Source of the DNA: Phalacrocorax aristotelis
Taxonomy: Eukaryota; Chordata; Aves; Suliformes; Phalacrocoracidae
Direction of reading: 5' to 3'
NCBI RefSeq assembly: GCF_949628215.1
Contig: NC_134278.1
Location: 49,008,191 to 49,072,190 of the forward strand
DNA length: 64,000 nucleotides
Position 1 is the first letter of the stretch. Each line of letters begins with the position of its first letter. The notes beneath the pieces are model-generated. The model ran no database searches. It saw only the letters and a list, made by a program, of their open reading frames with translations, and was not told the origin of the DNA. The position numbers and the translations under genes are program-made. This document shows positions 13,205 to 26,502 of the stretch, one piece after another.

Positions 13205-13210
13205 TTTATT
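13205..13210 (-). terminator. Candidate distal poly(A) signal of BVES
   Basis: TTTATT on the plus strand reads AATAAA on the minus strand, with the GT-rich word TGTTTGTC a short way downstream. It lies about 3.35 kb after the stop codon and about 0.7 kb from the opposed plus-strand AATAAA, so two transcripts may converge here. Confidence 0.45.
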
Positions 13211-14822
13211 ATATTTATATAAACACAATGAAATCACAGAATCCTTGAAAAAAATTATAAAAATATACATTTTGATAAAGTACCTCCCCCCACTCTGGTT
13301 AGTACAAAGAACTATTTGCTAGCACCAGCCACATCTGCTGCATAGTAGAAGTTGCGTCCAACAGAACACGATGTTATGATTTAAAGGTATATGTTGGTTT
13401 ACGTTTGATTTATTATTCACACCTTGAAATGAGCTACCAACGGGTTTACAGCCCGTCCTCTGCCCACACGCACAAACGTTCCTTTAAATCCAAATTATTA
13501 CACAAAGCTTTTCCTTACCTTCTGCAACAGCCATAGGAAGGGGCGCCTCATTCAATGCAAAAGCAGGCTACAGGCTATTTTAACTTTCGTTGTCTCAGTA
13601 GCAACTCTATTTGAAACAACGTGAATAGAAGTAAACAGACTTTGCATGTTGTGTTTACCAAGTAAACTTATTTGCTATTAACTTTACCCATACACCAGGG
13701 ATTAAAAAAATTCCAGTTATGTGGTTTTAGGTAAAAAAATGTAGCGCTTCCGGTAGACTACGAGTTATTCATTATTACTTGCAGTGTTATTGCTGTAGTA
13801 TCCTCAGCACATGTGATGCTTTGCAGGCATGAAGATGACTTGGTTCTTGTTCCCAGCAGACAACGGTTTATGGTCCTGAAGCTGGGATACGCAACTGGAA
13901 TGGAGAGCTCTGCTCCTGCAGAGCCTCCCTCATTTTTAAGACAAATTCTGTTCCAGAGATGCAATCTCTCCAGGCATTGAACACTGCTTGAATTTATAAC
14001 AATACATATGAAATAATTCTGCTGGAGAGGGAGGAAGAAGAAAGGAAACTACTATTTTTGTTTCAGCTACTCTGCTTTTCTGGTTATTCACTTGCTAAAC
14101 TGCATGAGCTCTATTCCACCAGCTTGGTTTTCCTCTTCAAAGGAGTCTGAAAACCAGCAGAACTTAGAGAAAATTACATCAGGACAAGGATGTGGCTCCC
14201 TGTATCTCCTCGTAAGTAAAGTAATTCCCATTTCCTCTCTCACCTTCCCAGTAGCCAAGAGGCAACCTCAGAGGCGCAACCACTGTCCTTGAGACATTGA
14301 ACCAAGGATGCGCTTCTTCCTATGTATAAAAGATCTTTTATTTGTAATTCAGGAAAGGGGAGAGGGGGTTTGCATATTTTCAGCATGGTCAAATGAATTT
14401 AAGTGATTTTTTTTTTTTTAGTCCTAACCACTAAAAATCGTGTGGCGGCGTCCTCCTTCCGACTGGCATGCTTTGTCCACAGGCATGATTTTATCTGGAA
14501 AGGGAGTAAAACGCCACTTCTTACACAGAGTTAGAAACCACTGCCAGGAGCAAGGAAGACTTCACCCACTGATCTGCAAGCCTCTCGCCATCACGTCACT
14601 TACGTGGCTTGATAACCAACTACTTGGAACAGCTTTTGTAAAACCTGCAAAAATATATAGAATTGTTTTATTTACAAAGTCTGGCTGTGTCATCATCCCA
14701 AAGGAAGGTAAGCATTTTAGACATACGATCCTCACTCATTGCCATGTTCTTGTAATGGCACGCGTTGCGATTTTTGTCTCCATCATTGCAACACTTCCAC
14801 TCATTTGGAAGTTGACCCAGCT

Positions 14823-14882
14823 TTGAGCAGGAGGCTGGATCAGATGACCTGCAGAGGTCTCAACCTAAATAAGTCTATATTC
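14823..14882 (+). mobile_element. Short CR1 3'-end remnant
   Basis: GAGCAGGAGGCTGGATCAG and the following GATGACCTGCAGAGGTC match the conserved CR1 3' tail in sense orientation. Only about 60 bp remain. It lies within the presumed BVES 3' UTR, in the antisense direction to the mRNA. Confidence 0.7.
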
Positions 14883-16366
14883 CTGTAATTTATCCTGTTG
14901 AAATGTTCTGCAAGTATTCTTCTTTTTATTAAAAGAAACAGGACATCAGAAAACTCAAACAAGTTTACATCTTTACACCAAGCAGTTGCTGGAGTTCTAA
15001 GGATACATAGTTCTCCCTTAGTTTGCATTTTATTGTGTAGATGATGTTTCATCTTTTTCTAATATATTCAGTTTTCTTGTTTTCTACTGTATTTCTCTTC
15101 ATGGTGTAATCTGTTCAGTTGCTATTAGTTGAGTCAGCTACTAAAAACGTGATACAATTTTACATATGCATTTATGTTTTAGTTGCTGAGTCACAGTTGT
15201 ACCCCAGTAGACTCACGCCTGAACTTACCTATCATTTTGGCTTATCAAACCAGTGGTTTTAAAAGCTGTTCCAACTAACACTTGTGCGCAAGTTGTAACA
15301 GCTGCAGGAGGGCTTCCTATTCTCTACCTATGAAGACTTTCAAAACATTAGATCAGATTTAGATGATAAACTACAGCAACCCCAACAGATGCCAACGTGT
15401 TCTCTTTTGCGTATGTGCGGCATATTCTACATCTATCTGCACAAATTACGAAGTATGTCTCACCTCAGTCTGGCATTTTTAATAATGCAGAACTGACCGA
15501 ACCACAAGACATACTGATGCAATGTTAAACACTGGATTTAAAATCAGAGAAGCAGGAACGCTGATGATGCAGGTCAAGCTTCCGATTGTTTAACTGTGCA
15601 TTTTGACATCGCACAAGCTTTTGTTGAGGAAATAAATGGGTTACACAACTCAGATGCAGGCAGATTCAAGGGCGCTTTGCCAGGGTAAATTTTGGAAATG
15701 AAATGGAATGACACGAACCAGCAAAACCCAGACTCTGACACCTCTGACTGCTTAAGAGTCGGTACCAAACTTCTATTACTGTACGTAGCAGAGTTTTGTG
15801 TGTTTCAATAAATGGAATATTATCTATTTTCTGTTATGTTTAGTTAAAATATACTATTTGTTGCATAACAGCTCAATCACTCCACGGATAAGACTACAAA
15901 AAAACATAGACCTCAGTGTAATACAGATATCTAAAAAAGAAAACATTATGGTTGGAAAGGCAACGTGAAATTTAAATATTTGGCCAAGAAAAATTGAAGT
16001 CATTATTACAATCGTAGAGTCAAGCAGTCAGGTTGGGAAATATCAGAATTAGAGGCAAATACCTACCAAAAGGTACAGAAAAGCATGTGTACTATTTCAC
16101 ATGGGAGTCTCACAGTGATGGCAGGTAACAGCAAGATGGCTTTGGAACACAGTTTCAAAATCTGCCACTGAAAAGCACTAAGATACAGGCTTCTAAGGAA
16201 TTTATGGGAATGAAACTGGGGATATGCTCCACTGAATAAGTCTCTAGAAGTTTCAGACTAGTCAGCCACTCAATGCTACATTTACGATGGCAAGAGTCAA
16301 AGTTGAAACAAAGTCCAAATACCCATGTCCAGAAAACAAAAATAAAACCCATACAAGTTCTGGGGG

Positions 16367-16386
16367 TTTATTTATTTTATTTTATT
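16367..16386 (-). terminator. Cluster of four AATAAA signals, proximal BVES poly(A) site
   Basis: Four TTTATT words (16,367, 16,371, 16,376 and 16,381) read as overlapping AATAAA hexamers on the minus strand, 169-188 nt past the BVES stop codon. Downstream on the minus strand (about 16,325-16,350) is a G/T-rich stretch, GGTTTTATTTTTGTTTTCTGG-like, typical of a downstream element. This supports a short 3' UTR isoform of about 200 nt alongside a long one. Confidence 0.6.
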
Positions 16387-16554
16387 TAGAAGTAAAATAA
16401 AATGTCACGTTTCCGTATAGAAACCACTGACATATACTGTGGTAAATTCAAACACAGAGAGGTGGTTTTAGCTTTCAGATTCTGCCCAAATTCAGATTCT
16501 TCCTCTTGCACTGGAGCCTTGTACAAGCTCTGATAGGCCTGAGGACACATCTGT

Positions 16555-16682
16555 TTAAGGCAGCCGCTGGAGTTCAAGCTTATCAGCAGCAGATGGTGCT
16601 TCAAAGACGTCATCTTCAACACTTTCTTCTATTGGCTTCATTTTTGCTGAGGTCCTCAGGTAGGGAGATGTCCGACCCGGGC
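16555..16682 (-). CDS. BVES coding exon 7 (last): C-terminal tail
   Basis: This encodes residues 319-360 and the TAA stop. The acceptor is CTGTGGCAG before GCCCGGG; two bases complete the split Arg codon from the previous exon. The tail is cytosolic and has no fold I recognise. It contains the vertebrate-conserved stretch SAKMKPIEE, followed by an acidic run (ESVEDDVFE) and a Leu-rich end finishing in QRLP. The Popeye-domain fold ends two exons earlier. In vertebrate BVES this tail is the fastest-diverging part, apart from the KMKPIEE core. Confidence 0.95.
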
Positions 16683-19600
16683 CTGCCACAGTTACAAAGA
16701 AATAACCAATCAATTTAACAAAACATACCTGCTACCTACACCTGTTTGTGACAAAGTGTACACAATCTGGTGATCCTGTCCTAGTTCCCTCGTAAGAGGA
16801 TTTTATAAGTGAAGGTTTCTTTGTTATTTGGCCACAGGCATCAGGAAATCCTAGATTTGGGAGAGCCACGCTGCTATGAACCAGCAACACCTCCGAGGTT
16901 CAAACCCTGCGGCCGGCCACAGGCACAGTATTCTGCTTAAATTCTGACTTAAATTCTGCAAATCCTGACTGCATGAGGTGCCCAACGCTGTGTCCCTGGT
17001 GATCATTTTATCACCGTTACAGTCACCCACTAATTCTTCTCCGCAAACAACGATGTGAATGACTGCCCCAAGTACAAAAGGTATGTACACTTGCACACTT
17101 GCCTTGGCTGTGAAAAAATTCCTCGGTGTACAGGGCAAACCTCAGGTGGGTACACGATCACAGCCCTACCAGCCTTAAAGCCACAATAATGTAAAACTTA
17201 TGGAAAATATAATACCCCCATAAACAACCAGAAAGAAAACAAGATTAATGGGTGAAGACCACATAACATTTGTCTGTCAGTGATTTCATTGCTCCAAGAC
17301 AATCTTTTAGAAATGCAGCAACTCACAGAGCTCGCCAGAGTGGAGCGCACACCACAGCCATCGCTGGTAAGTCATTAAATGGAGTTTTTGTGCAAGTTAC
17401 CGCTGCAAACTACCTCTATTATAGCTAAATTTTCAACAGGAGGGTTAAACTAGAGAGCTCCTTTGACGACAGCCAATAGGTTTATTTCTCGTTGTCCACT
17501 CTGAAATTGCATCTGCACTTTTTTTCTCCTCTCAGTACCCTCCTCTAGAGTTAAACCACCACAATGGTACAAGGTTGTAAACAGCTACTATATGACGACC
17601 AAGAAGAGTAGGGAAATCTTTGAAACACCACTTTAGAAGAAAAGATCAGGAGGTAGTGGTCCTGTCTGACAGATTATATGAATAGAAGCTAAAAGGTCAA
17701 ATTTTCTTGAAAAAAATACCGATAGCCATAACATACTCTTATTGAAAGGGCTATTCTTACTACTTTAAAAGAAGTTTATCAGATATACAGTAAAGTGCTC
17801 TGCCAAGGAAGCCTATATATGAAGGACTCCTTTGCATATCTTACACACAGAGAACAAAATACAGCTACAGGCAAGACCAGTGGGTTGTCATATTTGCATT
17901 TTTAAGTCACATTCATACAAACACTGTTCGGAATTAGCTTTTTAGAACTTTCAGTGTTAAAAATGTATTAGTATTTTCTTTTAACATTCAAAAACTGCCA
18001 TGATAAAGGGTTATTCGCACACATTTTTAAATACTGGAATTGTTAAGCATTTCTTTTTTATGACTTTATTCCCAGTTTATTACCATTTTTAGACTAGTCC
18101 TCTTTTGTTTAAAAGTGCTTAGCTCTCTCCAGAAAGCAGAAGAAGCTGTAAGTCTGTTGAACAGGATCCAATATTGAGTCTAATACTGTCAAGTTGTTTG
18201 GTCCAAAGACATAGCCTTTTTTCTCCAAATACAAAAAAACTTGTCTACTGATGCCTCTATCCAGTGTTGGACAGATGTTCAAGAGACTGGATCAGACCTT
18301 GAACCCAGCCTTCCATACACTACTACTCTGTTGCCCTCTCTCGAGGACCTAAGCCCAAATGCCTATGAAAATGGCATTTCCCATGAAAACCAATCCTGCT
18401 TTTAGCCACAAGCTGGGTATAACACAGTGAGCACACCTAATGAGGTAATACTGATAAAAGCATTACCAAATCAAAACCTTTCTACATTCCTGCTTAGCTT
18501 AGAGGTTTGCAAATACAGATTCACAGACCAGCAAATCTGAGTGGTCTAAACCAAGCAGCACGGAAAGAGACTCTATCACTAATAAGTATAAGAATGACTA
18601 TCAAGCAATAGAAGTACTGAATAGAAACTAATACTGAAATGTTTTTTACAGGACAGAAAGTTACGTGAAGCTACCCTTGTAATCAGGTTGAACTATTTCT
18701 GCTTAACTCAAATTTTGGAAAAAGAGATGCATCAATATCATTTACTAATGAATTACATACAGATGGATCACGGATGTCAAGCACAAGTAGCATGTGAAAA
18801 ATAAATCCCACTTTAATACCTTTTTGAGGATGCTTGCTGAGTTAATGTGATGTTATCAACAGAAAACATCATGCTGCAAACGACTCACTCCGTAAACATT
18901 ATAGAACTCTTGTTGGTTATTTCCTTAATATAAAAGCAAACAGTTAGTTGGGTTTCTTAGTTAATTAAATTCAAAACACAGTTTTGTTAGTAATCATAGT
19001 TTGGGACCTACTAATTAGTATTTTTCACCCTTTCGCTACTAAGCACTTTGAAAAAAGCTTTTTATCTATTTCTTGAGAAATGAGTCAAAGCTGATTGTAG
19101 CACAGATAGAAGCATAATTTAAAAAGTTTGGATTAAACAAAAATATAAATGCTTAATTTTTCAAGAATACGGAAATTAAGAGAATAAAACTTATTTGCAA
19201 TGTAGTAGTCAAACACTGTATTTGTAATGGGAAGCTTTTGTCCATACAACAATCAATCACCTAACAACATTCCTATAGAGCTCCTGTGCAGGTAAGTTTC
19301 TCTTATTAATGTCTTATTCTAATTAAAACAAAACAAAAAAACCCAAAACAAACCAATAAACAAACAGTTTGTAATTTCTGTTTGTTCCTTACTAAATCTT
19401 CTGGGTTTGGTTTTGGGGTTTTGTTTTTAATAAACAAATGTATGATTGCAGAAGGATCCAGCGGAACAGCACTGGGACAGTACGCCTCAGCATGTACCTC
19501 ATACTGAATCTTAAAAAACAAATCAAAAAAAGACTGACTGCTGCACTGAGAGCTCCCAGGAGAAGGTTTTTGAAAACACAGCAGTGGGAAAGCAAACGGC

Positions 19601-20332
19601 AGCTTTTTTCCCTGCGATCTGAGAAAAAGTACATACGTGGCCGCAACCCACCTTGAATACAAATCTTTAAGCAGAGCTCACCTTGGTAGCAAACCTCTCA
19701 CTGGCAATGACAGTACTCAGGAATAACTAACAAGCTATTTTGGCAAGAAGAAAGATTGAAACATTACAGTTTAGTGAGATAAATAACCTTTCATCGAGAG
19801 TTTTTATCAACCTTCTCTAGAAGTCAGATATTTTGCATTAATCAAAGCGCAAAGGAGAAATAAATGATGGTATTTCCGAGGTGTATGATACACTGCTGTA
19901 TGAGTAACCCCCCTGCTGCCCCAAAAGTAAGGGAAGTACTGGACTCGGGAGGGTGCTGCCACACCTCTGTTGCCAGTGGCAGTATCAACTACACCAACCG
20001 CTGCTGGACTGAGCAATTTTGGAACATAAAAGACATTTAAACCCCTCTTTTGGGGAAAGTACATACCATACACCAGAAAATATGGTACAGAAACCAAGGA
20101 AAAGTACAACAGAGAAAAGTGTATTTATCAAGTATGTGCTAAGCATGGATGCATCTTAGGGATTAATGTAATTACAGCTGAACATGTCATGCATTTAGAT
20201 TACTTTCTCCCAAAGCTGAAATACTGCTGTTAAGCGTTCTGCTGCTAAGCCTGAAAGAGAATTTTAATTCTAGCTAATTACACAAACACAGTTTTACAAT
20301 TTCTTTCAGGTTTCTGGGTGTGCAAATCTGTC

Positions 20333-22957
20333 CAAGGGCACTCTACGCAAAGGAGTGGCTTCAATTTCATGGAGCTTTGCCATGGAACAGCTTTGGCTGC
20401 CAGTCAAGAGCTTATTGGTAAAGATCAGAGGACAGACCAACACAGGAGACTTCGTGGCAGCTAACTGCTACAGGCTGCCTGATCAACAAGAGCAAGCAGA
20501 TGGAAAACTTCTTTAGACAACTGGATGAAGCCTCATGATCGCAGGCCTTGGTACTCATGGGGAACTTTAGCCTCCCCAGTATCTGGTGGAAAGTCAACAG
20601 GGCTGGGCGCAAGCAGTCCAGGAGACTTCTGGAGAGTGTAGCAGATAATTTCTTCACAGAAGTGATCGATGAGCCGGCTAGGAGAGGTTCTCTGCTGGAC
20701 CTGTCACTGATGAACAAGGAAGAACTCATCAGGAAGCTGAAGGCTGATGGTAACCTTGGCTGCAGTGTCCAGGTGCTGGTGGATTTTAAGAGACTGAGAA
20801 GCGTGCAAGAAAAACAGCAGAGTTACAACCCTGGACCTGAGGACAGGGGACTGTGCCTTGGTTAGGTATCTACTTGGCAGGAATCCATGGGACATGGCCT
20901 GCAAGGGCAAAGGGACCCAAGGACAGACGGTTGATCTTCAAGGACACCTTCCTCAAAACACAAGGACAGTCCATTCCAGTGTACAGGAAGTTGAGCAAGC
21001 GTGGTAGAAGGCTGGCATAGATGATCAGGAAAGTCCTGACAGAGCTCAAAACACACACACATACGAAGTGGAAGCATGGATGAGCTGCTTGAGGGGGAAT
21101 ACAGAAACACGGCCCAAACATGCAGGGATGGAATTAGAAAGCCAAAGCTCAGCTGGACCTGGATCTAGTGAAGGGCAACAAGAAGGGCTTCTACAAATAC
21201 CTTGGCAACAAGAGGAAGACAAGGGAACTGTGAGGCCATGGCTCAGTGGGGCACAGGACCTAGGGACATGGAAAAGGCTGAGATATCAAATACCTTCTTT
21301 GCTTCAGTTTTTACTTTACAGGTTTGTCTTGAGGCAAGAGTGTCTGAGTCTAGTAGCAGAGACTGGGAGAGTGCTACTTAACTTACAGGAAAGGAGGACT
21401 GGGTTAGGGACCACTTAAGTCAAACACAACACTGTGGAATCACATGGGCGGCATCCAAGGGTGCTGAGGGTTGGCTGATGCAACTGCAAGACCCCTCTCT
21501 AACACCTTGGAAAGGTCATGGCAGTCAGGGTAGAGAAAAAAAGGCCAATGTCGCGGCCATTTTAATGAAGGGCAAGGAATGAGGATCCAGGGACCTACTG
21601 GCCTATCAGCCTAACCTCAGTCCCCAGGAAGATTATGGAGCCTGACTTCCTGGAAGCCATGTCCAACCATATGAAGGACAGGAAGGTGACTGCAAACAGC
21701 TAGCATGGGTGTACCGTGGGCGTACCATGGGCAGATTGTACCTGATCAGTCTGATCACCTTCTGTATTGAGATGACAGGCATTGTGTCTGAATGACGGGA
21801 TACAGTGGATGTTATTTACCTGGACTGTAGCATGGCCCTTCATGGCCTGCCACTGAATCCTTCTAGCCAAATAGGTGAGAAATGGACTGGATACATGGAC
21901 TATAGCTTGGGTAAAAAATTCGCTGGACTGTTCAGTTCACAGGGTGGCGAACAGCAGTACAACACCCAGCTGGAAGTTGGTTACCATCAGTGTCTCTCAA
22001 GGGCCAATACCAAGGCCTATAATGTTCAATATATTAATGTCCTGGATGATGGGATGGAGCACATTCCCACCAAGTTGACAGACAACAGGCAAGTAGTGAG
22101 GGAAACTGCTGACAGGCCAGAGGGTAGGGTGGCTAGTCCGAACAGGCCTTCAGAGGCTGGAGAAAAGAACTGGCAGAAACCACATGAAGTTCAACAAAGG
22201 CAAATTCCTGCACCTGGGACACAAGAAACCTACATAGCAGTACAGGCTGGGCATCAACTGGTTGGAAAGCAGCTTTGCAGAAACAGACCTGGGGGTCCTG
22301 GTGGACACAAAATGGAATATGAGCCAGCTGGGTGCCCCTGCAGTGAAGGTGACCATATATTGGGCCATATTAGCAGCATATATTGGGCCACATTAGCAAG
22401 AGCGTAGCCAGCAGGTCAATGAAAGAGATTAATCCCCTCTATTTGGCACTTGTGAGACAGGATTTGGAGTGCTGTGTCTGGTTTTGGGCTTCCCCCAAAC
22501 ATGTCAAGAAAGGCATGGACATACTGGAGCAAGTGCAGTGGAGAGCAACCAAGATGGTCAGAGGCTGGAGCACATGACGTACATGGAGAGGCTGCAAGAA
22601 CTAGCTGTGTTCAGCCTGGTGAACAAGGTTCTCAGGGGATCTTACTGTTGCCTTCGGCTACCTAATGGAAGGGTATAAAGGAGGCAGAGCCAGACTCTTC
22701 TCGGAGGCATGCACTAAAGAACAAAGGACAACAGTAATGAGTTGCAATAAGGGAAATCTTTTCCACCGTGGGGGTGATAAGGCCCTGAAACAGGTTGCCC
22801 AGAGACGCTGTGAAATCTACCATCTTGGAAATATTCAAAGCTTGACTGGACGCATCCCTGAGTAACCTGCTCTAGCTGGCCCTGCTTTGACTGTGGTGTT
22901 GGACTAGACGATCTCCAGAAGTTCCTTCCAAGCTTACCTGTTTCTGTGATTCTAAAT
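20333..22957 (+). mobile_element. CR1 LINE, endonuclease to 3' end, plus strand
   Basis: A 2.6 kb decayed CR1 in plus orientation, antisense to BVES. The left part encodes the C-terminal endonuclease region (QALVLMGNFSLPSIWWK, then DEPARRGSLLDLSLMNKE at about 20,520-20,740). The middle corresponds to the reverse transcriptase, with several frameshifts and stops (VIYLDCS near 21,810). The right end finishes in the CR1 tail (GGACTAGACGATCTCC, then TTCTGTGATTCTA at about 22,943). It is longer than most copies in this window but lacks the 5' UTR and ORF1. Confidence 0.9.
22354..22399 (+). repeat. 23-bp tandem duplication inside CR1
   Basis: Two adjacent copies of CATATATTGGGCCATATTAG plus three bases differ at two positions. 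This is a local duplication after insertion of the CR1. Confidence 0.85.
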
Positions 22958-24113
22958 GTCCTTTCAGGGAACAGAGGAGAAATAAAGAAAATAACATTGG
23001 AATTTTCATCAAACAATATCCCAGCTGTCACCCTCGAGTTTCTAGTAGGGTGAAACACTAGCAGAGCTTTTGCTTCCATCTACCTAGGCATGCAAACTAT
23101 ACCAACGTTAAGGAGTGAAAACAGATAGGCCCTCCAAATCTGAAGGAGTTCCTGGATAAGAACTGTGAGGAACACAATGTAGAACAGGTAATTAAATGGG
23201 AAAACGAAAATACTTTCTATCACTTTCTTTTCTCAGCAGAGAATAAATAACTGGTAGTGATTTTTTCCTCATATATTTGAGTTCTAATTACTAAAGAATA
23301 ATATTTCCCAAATAAAAATAATCCTATATGATCCTTTTAATTTCTGTTAAACTAACAGCTTATGCCAAATGAGAAAACTGAGCATCTCCTGGGGTTTTTT
23401 TTTCAAAAGCTGCTTTCAGAGTCCAGGCTACTGTTGAAGTTGAGATTCAGGAAAATTAAAAGTAAAACATAACAATAGCCTAGAAAGAATCGTTTAGAAG
23501 GTTTCTATAAAGGAATACATTTCAGGAGTATAAGCAAAAAGGTCAGATACGGTTTCTTCCCTCATTTCATCTGTTCTCTACTACTCCTGTCATACAAAGC
23601 ACAGGGAGGGAGAGCCTGACAGGGTATTTGGAAATTTTCCAGGTGATATCAAAATGCTGGTTGTACACCACATTTCTCCAGACCCTGCCAATACAAACTA
23701 TCTCAGGAGCAAATGCAGAGGGTTGCTGAGGGAAAAAGTTTTGTTTGGGTTTTTAATTTCTACAAGCACCAGTCCCAGACCAAAGGAGATACTACTGTGA
23801 CCGGCATGGTACATTCACAGTTTTGCCCCACTGCTATAAACATTCCATATTATGCCTACTCATTCACTTCATGCTAAAAATTACTAGAATACATGCTGGT
23901 TTTTTGCCAATATCTACATGAGGTAGCTTCAGTTAGAATACAAAGCCTATGTACTTATGAATTAGTACCCTTAGGTCCTCTCCATTTAGCTGATGTACAG
24001 CAAAATCCAAAAAGCTAGTCTGCTCCCACTGAAGACAACAGGAGTTCTACAATCATCTCTAACAATCAATCAAGCTGTGTTCAAAACTGGCATGAACTAT
24101 TTTGAGCACTCAC

Positions 24114-24255
24114 GAAGAGAGGATGCAGAGGAAGTCCCACGAAGAAACATCTGCAAGCCATCTTCACTGTCACTGGTACTGGCCATACTGTTTCTCATCT
24201 GCATCACAGAAAGCTGTGAGCAAAGACTGGGCTGTCGATCAATCTTTTTTGAAGC
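24114..24255 (-). CDS. BVES coding exon 6: serine-rich linker after the Popeye domain
   Basis: This encodes residues 272-318 and the first base of codon 319, starting [10 protein letters not shown]. The acceptor is TTTTAG after a T-run and the donor is GTGAGT. It carries [20 protein letters not shown] and further serines. This low-complexity, potentially phosphorylated segment follows the Popeye domain in all BVES proteins. It is in frame with both neighbours and shows no odd feature. Confidence 0.95.
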
Positions 24256-26369
24256 CTAAAAAAAAAATAATTATTTTTAAAAAGGTATCAAGTAAATTAA
24301 AATAAAAATGGAAAATAACTATTTCCTCCATAGTAGATGCTCTGGTCTCAGCTGCGACTATTCATAAATCAAGAAGCTGGTTAGGGCAGATTATTCTATG
24401 CAGTATAAGTTGATTTAAATGAAAATAGAGGATGCCAGTAATATATTGGAATTCAAACACTGACAAGCATGAAACCTCGGATTAGTTATTAAATTTTAAT
24501 TCTGTTTTGTACTGGACTTTCCATGTATTTTTCTATAGAAAGGTTGTTTTTTATTATTTGGTAATACATTATTCAGGTATGATGCTCTGCAATTAAATAT
24601 GGCCTTTAGGATGAGCCTGGTCCTCCCTGCTAAACAAAACAGCATCCTATATATAGAGTTTAGCAATTTATATCTTAACAAAAACTTGTTCACTTTCGTG
24701 GCTTTTCATTTCATCATGTTAGAAAACGGTGAATGTCATTCTTTCCTAGTAGATGATCATTTGGCTCTTGTTTCTACTGAAGACATTAAATGCATCATAT
24801 GAACATTATCCTCTGCCTGTAAAATGGTCTTAGGAGCTTCCATTTGCTTTGAGTAGTCTTCCTGGGGCGTCTTTGTACTAAAATATTTATATGAAACCAT
24901 ATGTTGTACCTTGTTAAGTACCCAGCAAGTCAGAATGCTGATTTAGGTGTATGTGAAAGGTACTAATCAATGACAAAGGCATAATGGGTAACTCCACTTT
25001 ACTGAACTTTGTCAGGAATTAGCATCCTATTTCATGTGCAGAGAAACAACTATTTTCCCAACAGTAGTGAAAACCTCCTCAGGTAGGAGAAAATCACAAG
25101 GTTCCTTATAAATAAATGGATACTTTTCTGTTTTCCAGCATACAATGAATTGATGTTCTTATTTCCTTACTACCATCCTGATTATGAATAATCTATCCTG
25201 GATTTGTTTTATCTGCTCCCTTGTATGTCCCCTGCGTACAGAAGTCTACTACAAAATTTTCTGTTGAGATTGTCACGAGCTAAAAAGCATTAAAGACACC
25301 AGTAAGATGTGTACTTGACAATGAAGCCTGTGGGATGTGACATGGCTATAGCGTGCTGGCAATGGGGAAAAGAAGGAGAATGTACTTGACAAATAGTTCT
25401 TGTCCTACATTATGTAGGAAGGGCTTGTGCAACAGGATTTTAATTTGAGGAAGAATAAAAAGGTACCACAAATTTCGCAAATGTTCACTCTTCATTTTTA
25501 TAACATACATTTTCAAAAGTTAATGTGATTAAATGGTTACAATAATCTTAAATTCATGTGACTATTTTCACTAAAGGCTTGGTACAAACTCAAGTTAAAG
25601 TGATTATATAATTTACTTAAGAAATATACATAAAATTGAGGCCAGATTTACATATCCATGTGTGATTTTAGGATGGTGAGTGAAATGTATAGTCAGTGTG
25701 TTAAACAAAGTGGTAAATAGAAATGTCAAAACTGTTATTAGCTGGAATAAAGTTAAATGGAACTTTGCTGTTCATACTGACTCATATGTATATTACGTAG
25801 CTATACTTGAACAATGCAGTGGGAAATATAGACAGGTTAAGTATGAAAAAGGAAAGTCCCTTTCAGCCTTGATTTTCCTAGCCCAACAGGTTGGGCATCC
25901 ATTTGATTTTCCAGGCTGTGCACATTCAACACAACACTAATCAAAATAAACCTTTCAAAAGCAAGGACTGCAATTCGATGACAGCAATACCTGTGGCTGC
26001 AACACAACAGGAGGATTAGAAGAGAGGAGGCAGAAGCTGGGGGAGCTCACTACTCTCACAAGGAAGCCTAAAACGAACATACTGATGACAAACATTCATG
26101 CTGTTATTTTTATAAAGGTGAGCAGATGTTAAATCAAAGGAGCGGTGAAGTTTGGTGGTTTTTTTTTTTAATACTTAGAAGGTATGATAAGGACCCTTCA
26201 CTTAAAAACAATTGATTACAACTTTACAATGATTATTTTATTATACTTCCATTTTGAAAAATATCAATACTAGTGCTGAAGCTTTACAGTGCCAGAAGTC
26301 AGCAGCACCAGTTCGTTGCAGGTGACTTTGTATACGAGGCATGACACCCTAATGCTGTCATCCATGTGC

Positions 26370-26502
26370 AAAAAAAAGTGAGGGAAGGACAGAGGAAAGA
26401 AGAGAGGTAAATAAAATAGAGAATAGAAAAGAGAAAAAGGAAAACAGAAAAAAGAAGAAAAAAAGAAGGAAGAGGAAAAAAGAGGGAGAAATAGAAAAAA
26501 AG
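26370..26502. repeat. Homopurine-rich tract (GA-rich on plus strand)
   Basis: About 130 bp is almost all A and G on the plus strand, with only scattered pyrimidines. In the BVES pre-mRNA it reads as a long polypyrimidine tract. It accounts for the Phe/Leu-rich open frames seen on the minus strand here. Confidence 0.85.

Larger units (their letters stand above)
13190..16554 (-). other. Probable BVES 3' UTR (long form)
   Basis: This follows the BVES stop codon directly on the minus strand and contains no recognisable repeat except a short CR1 end at 14,823-14,882. The boundary is set at a minus-strand AATAAA (13,205-13,210) followed by GT-rich sequence. A UTR of about 3.4 kb fits the several-kb mRNAs known for vertebrate BVES, but the distal end is inferred. 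Open frames inside it (13,758-13,964, 14,440-14,826 and others) are chance frames. Confidence 0.55.
16683..24113 (-). other. BVES intron 7 (after coding exon 6)
   Basis: About 7.4 kb, with a 2.6 kb antisense CR1 (20,333-22,957). The rest is AT-rich unique sequence without a recognisable exon. A 118-codon minus-strand frame at 19,306-19,662 has no domain and is regarded as chance. Confidence 0.85.

Noticed and set aside
21805-22407. 200-codon plus-strand frame
   Set aside because: It lies wholly inside a decayed CR1 and mixes frames of the old ORF2; it is transposon debris, not a host gene.
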